DNA of 64,000 bases from Halodesulfovibrio spirochaetisodalis (GCF_001672295.1 NZ_JXMS01000001.1:124001-188000); one strand, 5' to 3'. Positions 18,353 through 28,456 are shown, counted from the first letter of the stretch. The notes: generated by a model from the sequence alone, not told the origin. Numbers and translations: made by a program.

Positions 18353-19684
18353 CTATTCGGCTTTGCTGGCTGCAAGAGTATGAGGAACAGGGATGACTTC
18401 AACAAGTGAACCATCAACGAGCAGGTGTTTACCGTTGGTTACAATTAACTCATCAGAAGTAATACCGGATGTGATTTCATAGCGGGTCAAACTGTGTATG
18501 CCGATAGTGACAGCCCGTTTAGAAACCGAACCGTCCTTGTTTACCACAAAGACAAAAGCATGATTGTCGCGGAAGATAACGCTATTACGGGGTGCGATAA
18601 GTGCATCTTCTTTTTCAGTTATTGCAATCCATCCATTAATATACAGTCCGTCACGCAATGCTTCCGGGTTTGAGGTAGTGCGTAGCTTGACTTTGATGGT
18701 TCGGCCTTCTGGAGTAACAGCTGGTGTAACCGCCCAAACGGAAGCGGTGGCGATATTAGAACCACTTTCAAGTTCAGTTGTCTCTGGTGAGATGATTTCC
18801 TCACTGGCAGCAAGAACTGCACTTTGCCCTTCTTTGATATTAACACCATCATATACAGGAAGATCCATGGTGATTTCGTATTCTGACGGGTCAATGACAA
18901 CGATTGAGGCAGCACGCAATGCATTGTCTTCGCTCATATTGTTGATGGAAGCAGGTTGGACATGGTCGCCTTTTTTGATGTTCATATATGTTATGACACC
19001 ATCAAACGGGGCAAATATTCCTGTCCGTTCAATTGAAATTTGAGCCTTACGCAATGTGGCAGCCATAGCTTTTACGCGGGATTTTGCAGAAGTGAGCTTG
19101 GCCAGAGCTGTTTTGTATTGAGCTTGTGCGTTGCTCTTTTGTGCTTCTTGTTGCTGAAATTTTTGGGCGGAGATTGCTTTAATCTTATAGAGAGATTGCA
19201 TGCGCAGGTAGTTTGCTTCTGCAAGGTTCAAATCAGTTTGCGCTTGCTCCACAACATGCTCAGCTGTGGACACATCCTGTCTTGCCTCAAATAATTCTGC
19301 TTCTTTGGCAATGTAGGTTTCTTCGTTATCACGTTTGTCAACACGAGCCAGAAGCTGACCAAGACGTTGGCCTTCGACAGGTCCCATTACTTGTGCACCT
19401 TCGCGAAGAATTCGTCCGTCTTTTTCTTTAGCGATGAACACGACTTTTCCGGCTTGCTCGAATGTAAGGAGTTCGCGACGAACAGCGCGAACCGTTCCTT
19501 CGCCGAATACCCAACTTCGAATTTTGCCTCGAGTCGCTGAAACAGCTGTGACACGGATATTTTTGCGTGATGGCTGTGCGATATCTTTTGTTTCATTATT
19601 TTTGTTGAGCACCGTAGCAGCAGCGATTGTTGCGCATAACAGGCCAATAAATAGTATTGTTTTACTATTACGTGAGAGTTTCAT
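18353..19684 (-). CDS. RND efflux periplasmic adaptor (membrane fusion protein)
   Basis: 443-residue adaptor linking the inner-membrane pump to an outer-membrane channel. The N-terminal signal-anchor is KTILFIGLLCATIAAATVL. A barrel-sandwich half (VFGEGTVRAVRRELLTFEQAGKVVFI) follows, then a long alpha-hairpin coiled coil (about residues 130-215, rich in Glu, Ala, Lys and Gln), then the returning lipoyl half (IFAPFDGVITYMNIKKGDHV) and a membrane-proximal domain. It is the first gene of the operon, with the operator and promoter immediately upstream. Secure as HlyD/AcrA family. Confidence 0.93.
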   Translation of the reverse strand: MKLSRNSKTILFIGLLCATIAAATVLNKNNETKDIAQPSRKNIRVTAVSATRGKIRSWVFGEGTVRAVRRELLTFEQAGKVVFIAKEKDGRILREGAQVMGPVEGQRLGQLLARVDKRDNEETYIAKEAELFEARQDVSTAEHVVEQAQTDLNLAEANYLRMQSLYKIKAISAQKFQQQEAQKSNAQAQYKTALAKLTSAKSRVKAMAATLRKAQISIERTGIFAPFDGVITYMNIKKGDHVQPASINNMSEDNALRAASIVVIDPSEYEITMDLPVYDGVNIKEGQSAVLAASEEIISPETTELESGSNIATASVWAVTPAVTPEGRTIKVKLRTTSNPEALRDGLYINGWIAITEKEDALIAPRNSVIFRDNHAFVFVVNKDGSVSKRAVTIGIHSLTRYEITSGITSDELIVTNGKHLLVDGSLVEVIPVPHTLAASKAE

Positions 19685-19721
19685 TGTACTACCTTTTATG
19701 TTTAATTGTGCTGCATATGTA

Positions 19722-19745
19722 ATTATACATTCATGAATGTTTGTA
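19722..19745 (-). promoter_or_regulatory. AcrR-like operator overlapping the efflux operon promoter
   Basis: The core is a perfect 14-bp palindrome, ACATTCATGAATGT (19727-19740). Over 24 bases it matches the E. coli AcrR box as I remember it at 19 positions. On the minus strand the same bases include a perfect -10, TATAAT (19722-19727), so a bound TetR repressor would block the promoter. The -35 is unclear. Confidence 0.7.
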
Positions 19746-19755
19746 AATAGTATTT

Positions 19756-19791
19756 TATAAAAAAAGCCGGATCGTTAAACGATCCGGCTTT
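19756..19791 (-). terminator. Intrinsic terminator after the Zn/Mn importer operon
   Basis: A 13-bp perfect stem, AAAGCCGGATCGT/ACGATCCGGCTTT with loop TAA, followed on the minus strand by seven T. Confidence 0.9.
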
Positions 19792-19808
19792 GAGTTTGGA
19801 ATGTATCT

Positions 19809-20612
19809 TTAGTTTTTTCGTAGCTGCTCTATCCCGACAACAGTAAAGAAGCAGATGGCAGCAACTGCAATAATGCTTGCTCCGGATGTCAGGTTAAACC
19901 AGTAGGCAACCATGAGACCAGCCACGCAGAACAATGTACTCCATAGGATTGCTACTCCCATCATGGAAGCAAGGTTTCGAGCTTTTCGTTCTGCAATAAA
20001 AGGGGGAATGGTCAGCAGGGCAATGACAAGGATAAGCCCTACTACACGGATAACCATAACGATTGATACTGCAGCCATGCAAACAAGAAGGATATGCAGC
20101 AATGCGGCCGGAAGCCCTCGTGACTCTGCATATTCAGCATCAAAGGTAATGCTGAGTAGACCGGGGTAGAAGAGAATTGTTGCGACTACAATGAATATAT
20201 CCAAAGCAAGCATGAGCCAAAGATCATGCGCTGATACAGTCAGGATTGAGCCGAAGAGAAAACTCATCAAGTCGACATTGTATCCCGGAGTAAGGTCAAT
20301 GAGGATAATACCGAACGCCATTCCCGCCGCCCAGAGAACCCCGATAACGGTGTCAGCCTTTTCTTTATACGTACGTGCAATGGTGGACATGACCACTGAT
20401 GAGCCAAGGGTGAACCCTAATGTGCACGGAAGAACAGGAAGTCCGAAGAAAAAGGCAAGACCTACGCCGCCATAGGCCGCATGTGCTACGCCACCTGCAA
20501 GAAATACAAGTCTGTTAAGGACCACAAGAGTACCGACAATGCCACACGCGACAGAAGCAAGCAGGGATGCTGCAATAGCATTCTGCATAAAAGGAAGTGT
20601 AAGAATGTCCAT
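19809..20612 (-). CDS. Metal ABC transporter permease (ABC-3 family, ZnuB type)
   Basis: 267-residue inner-membrane permease of the zinc/manganese importer family, with about eight hydrophobic segments. The family stretch LNRLVFLAGGVAHAAYGGVGLAFFFG and the late GLILVIALLTIPPFIAERKA segment are typical of ZnuB/MntB proteins. I chose ATG 20612 (MDILTLPFMQNAIAASLLAS), which begins 2 nt after the ATPase stop; the longer frame overlaps the ATPase gene. It is the third gene of an operon with the binding protein and ATPase. Metal preference is inferred from the His-rich binding protein. Confidence 0.9.
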   Translation of the reverse strand: MDILTLPFMQNAIAASLLASVACGIVGTLVVLNRLVFLAGGVAHAAYGGVGLAFFFGLPVLPCTLGFTLGSSVVMSTIARTYKEKADTVIGVLWAAGMAFGIILIDLTPGYNVDLMSFLFGSILTVSAHDLWLMLALDIFIVVATILFYPGLLSITFDAEYAESRGLPAALLHILLVCMAAVSIVMVIRVVGLILVIALLTIPPFIAERKARNLASMMGVAILWSTLFCVAGLMVAYWFNLTSGASIIAVAAICFFTVVGIEQLRKN

Positions 20613-20614
20613 GG

Positions 20615-21436
20615 TTATTCCTTTGGTGGCTTCGGTACTGTTATGTCGGAAAACGGCTTGAATGAAAGCATTTGTGGAACATTGTCGATGAAAGCGCCCA
20701 TAGGGCATGTGCTTTCATGCGTGCCGTATAGATGTGCAAGGAATTCGGGAGTAAGGTCGTTGCCTTCGTGGTACGACAGGTTGCGGTTAACAACAGCAAT
20801 CCCTGTGAAGGGGGATGCCGCAATGGATATGTCGTGGCTGACAACAATCGTAGTGATATCATCAGGTAATTTTGCGAGAAATTCGTAAAAACAAAATTTA
20901 CCGCTCGGGTCAAAGTTGGCTGTGGGCTCATCAAGCAGCAGCAGTTTTGGGTCAGACATAAGTGCACGGGCAACAATGACTCGTTGCCGTTGTCCGCCGG
21001 AAAGGTTGCATAGCCGTTCTTTTTCTTTTCCTGCAAGACCGACCATCTCCAACGCTTCAACAGCCTTTTGCTCGTTGCGCTGTCGCTGTTGTTTTGAAAA
21101 TGGAAATAAAAGGGGGCTGCTGATAGCCCCCATCATAACAACATCAAGCAAGTTGGCAGGGAACAAATCCTTGGTGGTGGCGTATTGCGGTACATACCCG
21201 ATATACCGGACGCTTTCCGAAGGCTTTCTGCCAAAAACTGCAATATGACCGGCCTGTGGAGTAAGCAATCCCAGTATGCATTTGAGCAGTGTGGTTTTGC
21301 CCCCGCCGTTTGGTCCAAGAATAGCGATATACGCACCCTGCGGTACGGTAAAGTTCAGGTTCTCCAGAACCGTGAAGCGAGGGGCTTCAGGGTAGGCAAA
21401 CCTGAGATCTGTGATGTCGATTACTGGTTGATTCAT
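20615..21436 (-). CDS. Metal ABC transporter ATP-binding protein (ZnuC type)
   Basis: 273-residue ABC ATPase that powers the importer. It has Walker A GPNGGGKTTLL, signature LSGGQRQR, Walker B LLLLDEPTANFD and the switch His in IVVSHD. It is longer at the C-terminus than typical ZnuC, with about 40 extra residues. Its start lies 2 nt after the binding-protein stop, and its stop lies 2 nt before the permease ATG, so the three genes form one tight operon. Confidence 0.92.
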   Translation of the reverse strand: MNQPVIDITDLRFAYPEAPRFTVLENLNFTVPQGAYIAILGPNGGGKTTLLKCILGLLTPQAGHIAVFGRKPSESVRYIGYVPQYATTKDLFPANLLDVVMMGAISSPLLFPFSKQQRQRNEQKAVEALEMVGLAGKEKERLCNLSGGQRQRVIVARALMSDPKLLLLDEPTANFDPSGKFCFYEFLAKLPDDITTIVVSHDISIAASPFTGIAVVNRNLSYHEGNDLTPEFLAHLYGTHESTCPMGAFIDNVPQMLSFKPFSDITVPKPPKE

Positions 21437-21438
21437 AA

Positions 21439-22617
21439 TTACTCAAAAAGAATAAAAGATGCTGCAAGCTTTTTAGAAACCGTGCGTAAGTTTTCTTCCC
21501 AGTTTTCTGCAAGCGGGTCTGCTGTAACAACTGTTCCGTCGATAGAAGCTGCAATGGTCTTGGCGCTGGACTGTGAGAATTGCGGCTGAACAAAGATTGT
21601 ACGCAAGTGGCGTTCCTTAGCAATCTCTGTGATTTGAGCCAGAACCTTTGGGGTAGGCTCTTTTCCTTCAAATTCAATCGGTAATTGAATCAGGTTGTAG
21701 GTCATGGCGTAGTAGCCCCATGATGGGTGGAAGACCATAAATACACGTTTTTCCATTGGAACAGGTGCAAATATAGCGTGAATTTCTTTATCGAGCTCAT
21801 CAAGTCTTTTCGTGAATGCACGGGTGTTGATGCGGTATTGTTTTGCATGTTCAGGAGCAATTTTGGTCAGAGCCAGTCGGGTTGGCTTTGACATAGCTTT
21901 TACCCAGCGTGGAGAAAGCCATACATGCGGGTCAAGCATGCCGGCATGACTATGCCCGCTGTGATCATGCCCATGAGCTTCATGATCATGGTGTTTTTCG
22001 TGGTCATGATCGTGATGCTCATGAGGAGCATGTGCTTTATCGTTGTGTCCTGTGTGCTGTGCGTGCTCTTCATGTCCTGCATGATCGTCATGGTCAGCAT
22101 GTGCAGCATGGTTGTCGTGATCTTCATGTTCTTCGTGCTTTTTGCCATGCTCTTCATGATCATGCGCTGTTTTACCTGCATGCTCATTGCGGTAATCCTT
22201 TAACAATGTGCCCCGCGGGCTTGCGTCAGCTTCTATCGCACTGGCGGCCATAGGTAGCTTGCGAAGATCTTTGTCCACATGGACAATGGTAAGATCCAGA
22301 TTTGTTGCCTGAAGGCGCGGCAGCCATGTGCGTTCAAATGGAACGCCGATAGCAAGGTACAGCTTTGCCTGAGCCAGCTTAGCCATTTGTCGCGGGCGTG
22401 GTTCATAGGTTGCAGGGCTGGCGCCTGGCATAACCATGACTTCAACATCAACCGTATCTCCAGCGATCTGTTCAATAAAATACTTTTGTGGAAGGATGCT
22501 GACAAACACAACAGGTTTGCTGGCTAACGCATTATTTGTGAACGGGGCTGTAATCAGAAGGGCTAAAAAAACGAGCGTCATGAATAAAAGCGCGGTTGTT
22601 TTTTTTACGAGGTGCAT
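21439..22617 (-). CDS. Zinc/manganese-binding ABC lipoprotein-like receptor with giant His-rich loop
   Basis: 392-residue periplasmic receptor (cluster A-I family, ZnuA/TroA type). The signal peptide is followed by KPVVFVSILPQKYFIEQIAGD. Metal-site elements are visible: the first lobe (PGASPATYEPRPRQM), His in LDPHVWLSPRW, and His in VFHPSWGYYA. Between the first and second metal ligands lies an insert of about 80 residues (roughly 148-228) that is nearly all His, Asp, Glu and Ala, with about 30 His. Such loops occur in ZnuA proteins but this one is very long; it probably buffers or senses zinc. It is first in the operon; a candidate promoter lies at 22677-22704. Confidence 0.93.
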   Translation of the reverse strand: MHLVKKTTALLFMTLVFLALLITAPFTNNALASKPVVFVSILPQKYFIEQIAGDTVDVEVMVMPGASPATYEPRPRQMAKLAQAKLYLAIGVPFERTWLPRLQATNLDLTIVHVDKDLRKLPMAASAIEADASPRGTLLKDYRNEHAGKTAHDHEEHGKKHEEHEDHDNHAAHADHDDHAGHEEHAQHTGHNDKAHAPHEHHDHDHEKHHDHEAHGHDHSGHSHAGMLDPHVWLSPRWVKAMSKPTRLALTKIAPEHAKQYRINTRAFTKRLDELDKEIHAIFAPVPMEKRVFMVFHPSWGYYAMTYNLIQLPIEFEGKEPTPKVLAQITEIAKERHLRTIFVQPQFSQSSAKTIAASIDGTVVTADPLAENWEENLRTVSKKLAASFILFE

Positions 22618-23160
22618 ATCTGCTCACTTTGTAATTTGTGATTGAATATCTATTAGTGTCGGATGGTTATGGTGACTATATAGCAATCTCTTGGAATAAT
22701 GCAATATAGATTCCTGAACCTATAACTTCCGTCACAAAAGGGGGCTTATGGAGTACTTTTGGGTAGTTCCACAAGCGCAGGTAAGATCGCCATCATTGCA
22801 AAGAAAGAATGTGCCTACGACCGTGGCTTCGTAATGAAAGAGGCTGAGAGCAAGCCAGCCGGAATCTTTTCTTTTTTTATTGGCGAAGTTGGTTGATAAT
22901 AGTATTCAATCGTGTTTTGTCAACACAAAATCCATGTTCCAAGACACTTGGCTTGCCATGTGAAATGCAGTAATGAGAATGGATTGATTATGAAACATCC
23001 TTTGGGGGATGACGATAGTTTTGCAGAGTGTAAAAAAATGGACATGCTGCCTTGTTGCCATATGTTGTATTCTGTCATTAAAGCGCAGGCCGAATACAAC
23101 ATAAGCAGGACAGTGTGCATTGTTTTATGGCTCTGTATAGGGAAGGAGTAAGAGGAACCT
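22618..23160. other. 543-nt gap before ispG: znuA promoter region and a decayed frame
   Basis: No convincing gene. On the minus strand a candidate znuA promoter has -35 TTGCAT (22699-22704), a 16-nt spacer and -10 TATATA (22677-22682). Positions 22732-22905 (minus) hold a 57-codon stop-free frame without any start codon, whose translation looks protein-like and includes FLCNDGDLTCACGTTQKY; it may be a gene remnant. The plus-strand stretch before ispG has open frames but no good RBS apart from the one for ispG itself. Confidence 0.45.
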
Positions 23161-24240
23161 ATGTCCTTACAAAGAAGAAAGACTCGGGAAGTGACTGTCG
23201 GGTCACTGAAAATCGGCAGTGAACATCCGGTTGTTGTGCAGAGCATGACAAACACAGATACCCGTGATGTAGAGTCCACAGTTGCCCAGATCGAAGAACT
23301 TGTAGCCGGCGGGTGTGAGCTTGTACGTGTTGCGGTTCTTGATGAACAGGCTGCATGGGCTATCTCCCGAATCAAAGAACAGATTACTGTTCCGGTTATT
23401 GCGGACATTCACTTTGACCACAGACTGGCAATAAAATCGTTGGAAGCCGGTGTTGACGGATTGCGTATCAATCCGGGCAATATCGGAGGTGAAAAGAATG
23501 TGGATAAGGTGGTTGCTGCAGCCAAAGCACATAATGCGGCTATCAGAGTCGGAGTCAACAGCGGTTCTGTAGAAAAAGCATTATTGGACAAATTTGGTGG
23601 GCCGACTCCTGAAGCAATGGTAGAAAGTGCGTTGCACCATGTTGCCATGCTTGAAAAACGTGATTTTTATAACACTAAGATTTCTTTGAAATCATCTTCT
23701 GTACTGCATACAATCGATTCCTACCGGTTACTTGCAGACAAATGTGATTACCCTCTGCATATCGGCGTTACAGAAGCCGGTACATTGCTGCGCGGAGCCA
23801 TAAAATCTTCAGTAGGTCTTGGTGTATTGCTCTGGCAGGGCATTGGTGATACTTTGCGCGTTTCCCTGACGGACGATCCTGTTCAGGAAATGACTGTCGC
23901 ATGGGAACTTCTGCGCTCACTCGGCCTGCGAAACCGCGGTCCGGAGATTATCTCATGTCCTACCTGCGGTAGAACCGAAATTGGTCTTATCAACCTTGTT
24001 GAAGTTGTTGAGAAACGTCTTGAGGGTGTCGTTGAGCCTATCAAAGTGGCTGTTATGGGCTGCGTTGTTAATGGGCCGGGCGAAGCACGCGAGGCGGATA
24101 TCGGTATTGCCGGTGGCAGAGATAAAGGCATTATTTTCCGCAAAGGAAAAGTTATTAGAACGGTAAAAGGCGGAGCTAATTTGCTTAACGCCTTTATGGA
24201 AGAATTAGATAATTTTCTTATAGAACGAAATAAAGGATAG
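23161..24240 (+). CDS. ispG: 4-hydroxy-3-methylbut-2-enyl diphosphate synthase
   Basis: 359-residue [4Fe-4S] enzyme of the MEP pathway that converts MEcPP to HMBPP. The TIM-barrel half starts [34 protein letters not shown], and a C-terminal cluster domain follows. The cluster ligands are the two Cys in SCPTCGRTE, Cys in [12 protein letters not shown] and the Glu pair after it. The ATG is 8 nt after an AAGGAG-rich stretch. It ends 2 nt before proS. dxs and ispA, also isoprenoid genes, lie 4-6 kb downstream on the same strand, so the pathway is loosely clustered. Confidence 0.97.
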   Translation: MSLQRRKTREVTVGSLKIGSEHPVVVQSMTNTDTRDVESTVAQIEELVAGGCELVRVAVLDEQAAWAISRIKEQITVPVIADIHFDHRLAIKSLEAGVDGLRINPGNIGGEKNVDKVVAAAKAHNAAIRVGVNSGSVEKALLDKFGGPTPEAMVESALHHVAMLEKRDFYNTKISLKSSSVLHTIDSYRLLADKCDYPLHIGVTEAGTLLRGAIKSSVGLGVLLWQGIGDTLRVSLTDDPVQEMTVAWELLRSLGLRNRGPEIISCPTCGRTEIGLINLVEVVEKRLEGVVEPIKVAVMGCVVNGPGEAREADIGIAGGRDKGIIFRKGKVIRTVKGGANLLNAFMEELDNFLIERNKG

Positions 24241-24242
24241 CT

Positions 24243-25970
24243 ATGCGCTGGAGTCGTTTCTACATTCCTACGCTTAAGGAAGCACCGGCTGATGCTGAAG
24301 TTGTCAGTCATAAGCTGCTTACCCGTGCGGGTATGATCCGTAAACTTACATCCGGTATCTACACATACATGCCGCTTGGTTTACGTTCCATCACAAAAGC
24401 TGCTGCCATTGTCCGTGAAGAAATGGATAACGCTGGCGGCAACGAAGTGAGCATGCCGATGGTGCAGCCTGCCGATTTGTGGCAGGAATCCGGACGTTGG
24501 GATTTTTATGGCAAAGAACTGCTTCGCCTGAAAGACCGTCATAACCGTGACTACTGTCTTGGACCGACACACGAAGAAGTTATTACTGACATCGTGCGTG
24601 GTGAAGTGCGTTCCTACCGTCAGCTGCCTATGAATCTGTACCAGATTCAGACTAAATTCCGTGATGAGGTTCGTCCTCGTTTCGGTCTTATGCGTGGCCG
24701 TGAATTCATCATGAAAGATGCATATTCTTTCGATAAAGATCAAGACGGTCTGGATGAAAGCTACGAAGCCATGTACGCAGCATACAATGCCATTTTCTCC
24801 CGTATGGGACTTAAGTTCCGTCCGGTTGAAGCAGACAGCGGCTCCATTGGCGGCAGCTTCTCCCACGAGTTCATGGTGCTTGCAGAAACAGGTGAAGATA
24901 CCATTGCAGTATGTGATTCCTGTTCCTATGCAGCAAACGTTGAGCGCGCTGAAATTCAGTGCACTGGTGACGAGTGCGACATGCTCGACATCCCGATGGA
25001 AGAAGTTTCTACCCCGAACGTACGCACAATCGAAGAAGTTTCCAGCTTCCTTGATGCACCTGCAGCAGCATTTATTAAAACTTTGCTGTTTGATGCAGAT
25101 GGTGAGCCTGTGGCTGCGCTTGTACGTGGTGACAGAGAGCTTAATGACGTTAAACTCAAGAATCTGCTTCATGCGGATACGCTCGAAATGGCAACTCCGG
25201 AACAGGTTCGCGAATGGACTGGTGCTCCTGTCGGCTTTGCAGGTCCTGTAAACTTGAAAGTGAAGCGTATCTTTGCTGATAACGAACTGCGTCTTGCAAC
25301 AGACTGGATCGTTGGTGCAAACAAAGCGGACGCACATATTAAGCACGTTTCTCTGAAGCGTGATGTGGAGCTTTCCGGTTACGCAGATCTGCGTCTCATC
25401 ACAGAAGACGATGTATGTCCTAAGTGCGGCAAGGGAATCAGCCTCACAAAAGGTATTGAAGTCGGACACGTATTCAAGCTCGGTACTAAGTACTCTGAGT
25501 CCCTTGGCTGTACCTTCCTTGATGAGAACGGCAAAGAAAAAGTTATGCTCATGGGTTGCTACGGTATCGGTGTTTCCCGTGTTGTTGCTTCCTGCATTGA
25601 GCAGAACCATGATGAAAACGGTATTTGCTTCCCACCTCCGATTGCTCCATTTGAAGCACTTGTTGTGAACCTCGATATTAAGAGTGACGAAGTGAACGAC
25701 AAGGTAGATGAAATCTACACCTTCTTGAAAGAGCAGGGCATTGACGTGCTGGTTGATGACCGTAAAGAGCGTCCGGGCGTTAAGTTTAAAGACGCAGATC
25801 TTATTGGTATCCCTATGCAGATTGTTGTGGGTGGCCGTGGTCTTAAAAACGGTATTCTTGAAGCAAAAGATCGTCGCACAGGTGAAAAAACAGAACTTCC
25901 GGTTGAAGGCTTTGCAGAAGCATTCAAGGAATGGAAAGAAAAAGTCTACGCCGGATGGAACATCGGCTAG
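24243..25970 (+). CDS. proS: Prolyl-tRNA synthetase (bacterial type)
   Basis: 575-residue class II synthetase that charges tRNA-Pro. Motif 1 and 2 regions are in the first 200 residues ([49 protein letters not shown]). An editing insertion domain (about 240-385, containing [14 protein letters not shown]) removes mischarged Ala. Motif 3 ([17 protein letters not shown]) and the anticodon-binding domain complete it. The insertion domain marks it as the full-length bacterial form. It is co-transcribed with ispG; a terminator follows. Confidence 0.97.
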   Translation: MRWSRFYIPTLKEAPADAEVVSHKLLTRAGMIRKLTSGIYTYMPLGLRSITKAAAIVREEMDNAGGNEVSMPMVQPADLWQESGRWDFYGKELLRLKDRHNRDYCLGPTHEEVITDIVRGEVRSYRQLPMNLYQIQTKFRDEVRPRFGLMRGREFIMKDAYSFDKDQDGLDESYEAMYAAYNAIFSRMGLKFRPVEADSGSIGGSFSHEFMVLAETGEDTIAVCDSCSYAANVERAEIQCTGDECDMLDIPMEEVSTPNVRTIEEVSSFLDAPAAAFIKTLLFDADGEPVAALVRGDRELNDVKLKNLLHADTLEMATPEQVREWTGAPVGFAGPVNLKVKRIFADNELRLATDWIVGANKADAHIKHVSLKRDVELSGYADLRLITEDDVCPKCGKGISLTKGIEVGHVFKLGTKYSESLGCTFLDENGKEKVMLMGCYGIGVSRVVASCIEQNHDENGICFPPPIAPFEALVVNLDIKSDEVNDKVDEIYTFLKEQGIDVLVDDRKERPGVKFKDADLIGIPMQIVVGGRGLKNGILEAKDRRTGEKTELPVEGFAEAFKEWKEKVYAGWNIG

Positions 25971-26062
25971 TCAGTTAGCTTTCCGTCTATACAGCATATG
26001 CATACCTGCTTGAGAGCAAGCAGAATAAGTAATTGCTGTATGGCACCTGAATAAAAGATAAT

Positions 26063-26099
26063 GCTCCTGTTGCGCTTGTTCCGCAGCAGGAGCGTTTTT
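26063..26099 (+). terminator. Intrinsic terminator after proS
   Basis: GCTCCTG-TTGCG pairs with CGCAG-CAGGAGC, followed by five T. It separates ispG-proS from the xseA operon. Confidence 0.85.
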
Positions 26100-26193
26100 C
26101 TACTCGTCCAGAACAGGAATAAAGAATGTTCACGGATTGAGTTCAGATACAGGGCAGACACTTGCTCCCAGTAGAGCCTTCGGAGACCCGTAC

Positions 26194-27591
26194 ATGAGTA
26201 AGATACTGACAGTCAGAGAATTAACAGATGCCCTTAAGAAAACTCTTGAGGGTGCGTTCCCGTTTGTATGGGTGCGCGGGCAGGTCTCCAACCTTTCACG
26301 CCCTGCTTCAGGGCATATGTATTTTTCATTAAAAGACGCAGATGCAGTACTGAATTGTGTCTGGTTTAAGGGGAACCAACGCGGCGATGAGCGGTTCGAT
26401 CCCCTTACCGGTGAAGTCTTTGAAGACGGTCCTCGACCAAGTCTTGCCCGCACCATGCAGAATGGTACGGAAATAATGTGTGCAGGCAGATTGAATGTAT
26501 ATCCGCCTCGTGGCAGCTATCAGCTTGTTGTCGAGCTTGCGCAGGATGTGGGGCTTGGAAAGCTCTTCATGGAGTTTGAAGAGCTGAAAAAGAAGCTGAG
26601 TGCAAAAGGTTTCTTTGACTCCATGCGCAAACGGAAGTTGCCGTATCATCCTGAAAAAGTCGCTGTAATTACCGCTCCCTCCGGTGCAGCTATTCAGGAC
26701 TTTTTACGCATTTCCGGTTCTCGTGGCTGGGGAGCACAGATAAAAATTTATCCGGCACTGGTGCAGGGCGATCTTGCCGCTGGAGAGCTTGCAGCACAAA
26801 TGGACAGGGTCAACGCTGACGGCTGGGCAGATGTGATTGTGCTCATTCGTGGCGGCGGCTCCATTGAAGATTTGTGGGCATTCAACGATGAAACTCTGGC
26901 TGAGAATATTTTTGGTTCCAGAATTCCGGTTATTGCCGGTGTCGGGCATGAAGTTGATACGACGATTGCCGATATGACTGCTGATGTTCGCGCAGCGACA
27001 CCAAGCCATGCTGCGCAGTTGCTTTGGCCGGAACGTTCTATGCTTGTTCAGTCGTTGGATGAGTTGGAAATTCGTCTTGCGCAACGAATAGAACAACAGC
27101 TTGGAGGCAAAGAGCATAGCCTGAATACTCTGGAACGTGGCCTTGGCTGGCTGTCTCCTGTACAACGTTTGAACCGTATTGATGAACAGTTCATGGGGCT
27201 TACAGAACGACTGGACAGGGCGCTTACGTTGAAGTTTGAACAGGCTGAACGCACTGTTCAGTATGGTGAAGAACGTATTCGGCGGGCTTTTGGCGAAGAG
27301 GCTATTACGTATCAGTTGCAAAAAATACATAGTCTGGAAAATCGGGTGCAATGGGCCGGCGAAACGCTGCTTGCAGCAGCAGAGCGCAAATTGGATCGTG
27401 CTTCAATAATGCTTGAGAGCCTCGATCCGGCAAAGCCGCTGGAGCGTGGCTACAGTCTGGTGCAAAAAGCAGATGGTTCTTTTGTCCGCAGCGTGGAAGA
27501 TGTCGCCCAGGGCGAACACCTTAATGTAATGGTCGCTGACGGCTCTGTGGGTGTACAGGTTGAAACTGTAGAGAAAGGGAGTGAGGTTTGA
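26194..27591 (+). CDS. xseA: Exodeoxyribonuclease VII large subunit
   Basis: 465-residue catalytic subunit of ExoVII, which degrades single-stranded DNA. The N-terminal OB-fold (FPFVWVRGQVSNLSRPASGHMYFSLKD) binds DNA. The catalytic core includes VAVITAPSGAAIQDFLRI, VLIRGGGSIEDLWAFNDE and GVGHEVDTTIADMTADVRAATPSHAAQ. A long coiled-coil region near the C-terminus binds the small subunit. ATG 26194 has GGAG 8 nt upstream; a TTG at 26137 would add 19 non-conserved residues. It is the first gene of xseA-M23-xseB-ispA-dxs. Confidence 0.96.
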   Translation: MSKILTVRELTDALKKTLEGAFPFVWVRGQVSNLSRPASGHMYFSLKDADAVLNCVWFKGNQRGDERFDPLTGEVFEDGPRPSLARTMQNGTEIMCAGRLNVYPPRGSYQLVVELAQDVGLGKLFMEFEELKKKLSAKGFFDSMRKRKLPYHPEKVAVITAPSGAAIQDFLRISGSRGWGAQIKIYPALVQGDLAAGELAAQMDRVNADGWADVIVLIRGGGSIEDLWAFNDETLAENIFGSRIPVIAGVGHEVDTTIADMTADVRAATPSHAAQLLWPERSMLVQSLDELEIRLAQRIEQQLGGKEHSLNTLERGLGWLSPVQRLNRIDEQFMGLTERLDRALTLKFEQAERTVQYGEERIRRAFGEEAITYQLQKIHSLENRVQWAGETLLAAAERKLDRASIMLESLDPAKPLERGYSLVQKADGSFVRSVEDVAQGEHLNVMVADGSVGVQVETVEKGSEV

Positions 27592-28445
27592 TTAAACGTA
27601 CTGTTATGTTGCTATGCGTTATTCTGCTCAGTGCGACTTCAGCACTGGGAGCACTCCGCATGGAGTTACCAGAGAACGCAGTGAACGGTAGGGCGTTTTT
27701 GGTTACAGTGCATTCTGATTCTGAGTTTCCTGTGTTGTTGAAATGGGATGCACGTGAATTGATGGTAAATCCTGTGCAGGACAAAGATGGATATAGTGCC
27801 ATAGCGTTGCTGTCTCTTCCGCGTGACTTTTCAAAAAAATCAGTGACTGTTTCTGCCATTGAAGAACATGTTTCGGGAACAGATACTGTGACCCGTGCTG
27901 TGCCTGTAAAACACAAAAAGTATCGCGAGCAGCATCTCAATGTTAACCGCAAGTATGTTGAGTTGAGTAAAAAGAATCTCGACAGGCATTACGGTGAGCA
28001 AGCTGTTGTGAAGAAGATGTTAAGCAGCCTTCAAGTTGAGCGCATGTGGGACAGAGGGTTTCTGCGTCCGGTTAATGGTGGAGTGAGCAGCGAATTTGGT
28101 GTGCAACGTTTCTTTAACGGAAAACCCCGCAAACCGCACAGCGGCATAGATCTGCGCGGTAAAACCGGAACGCCTATAAAAGCATGCGCAGACGGTGTGG
28201 TACGCATTGCTGATGACCATTTTTTCTCCGGCAATTCAATTTATATTGATCACGGACAAGGTGTGGTCAGTGTCTACTGTCACTTGTCAAAATTTCTTGT
28301 GAAAGAGGGCGAACCTGTTAAAAAAGGGCAGGTCATCGGCAAGGTAGGTGCAACAGGGCGTGTTACAGGGCCGCATCTGCACTTTACGCTGAAAGTAGCT
28401 GGTGTATCAGTTGATCCGATGCCGCTTTTTTCAGAAAAGAACTAA
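27588..28445 (+). CDS. Secreted M23-family (LytM-type) peptidase
   Basis: 285-residue exported metallopeptidase or regulator that acts on peptidoglycan cross-bridges. A signal peptide ([21 protein letters not shown]) is followed by a beta-rich N-terminal domain and the M23 domain from about residue 160. The zinc-site pattern is complete: H in [10 protein letters not shown] three residues on, and HLHF near the end, plus YCHLSKF. The start is TTG overlapping the xseA stop by 4 nt, with GGGAG six bases upstream; the next ATG would cut into the signal peptide's basic end. Position between the two ExoVII subunit genes suggests operon convenience, not function. Confidence 0.88.
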   Translation: MIKRTVMLLCVILLSATSALGALRMELPENAVNGRAFLVTVHSDSEFPVLLKWDARELMVNPVQDKDGYSAIALLSLPRDFSKKSVTVSAIEEHVSGTDTVTRAVPVKHKKYREQHLNVNRKYVELSKKNLDRHYGEQAVVKKMLSSLQVERMWDRGFLRPVNGGVSSEFGVQRFFNGKPRKPHSGIDLRGKTGTPIKACADGVVRIADDHFFSGNSIYIDHGQGVVSVYCHLSKFLVKEGEPVKKGQVIGKVGATGRVTGPHLHFTLKVAGVSVDPMPLFSEKN

Positions 28446-28456
28446 GAGAGTACGTG

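Noticed and set aside
22912-23151. 79-codon plus-strand frame before ispG
   Set aside because: No RBS, Cys- and Met-rich random-looking composition, and it runs into the ispG Shine-Dalgarno region.
24381-25610. 409-codon antisense frame opposite proS
   Set aside because: The plus-strand proS is complete and canonical; the antisense translation is rich in Cys, Phe and His, as expected of a shadow.
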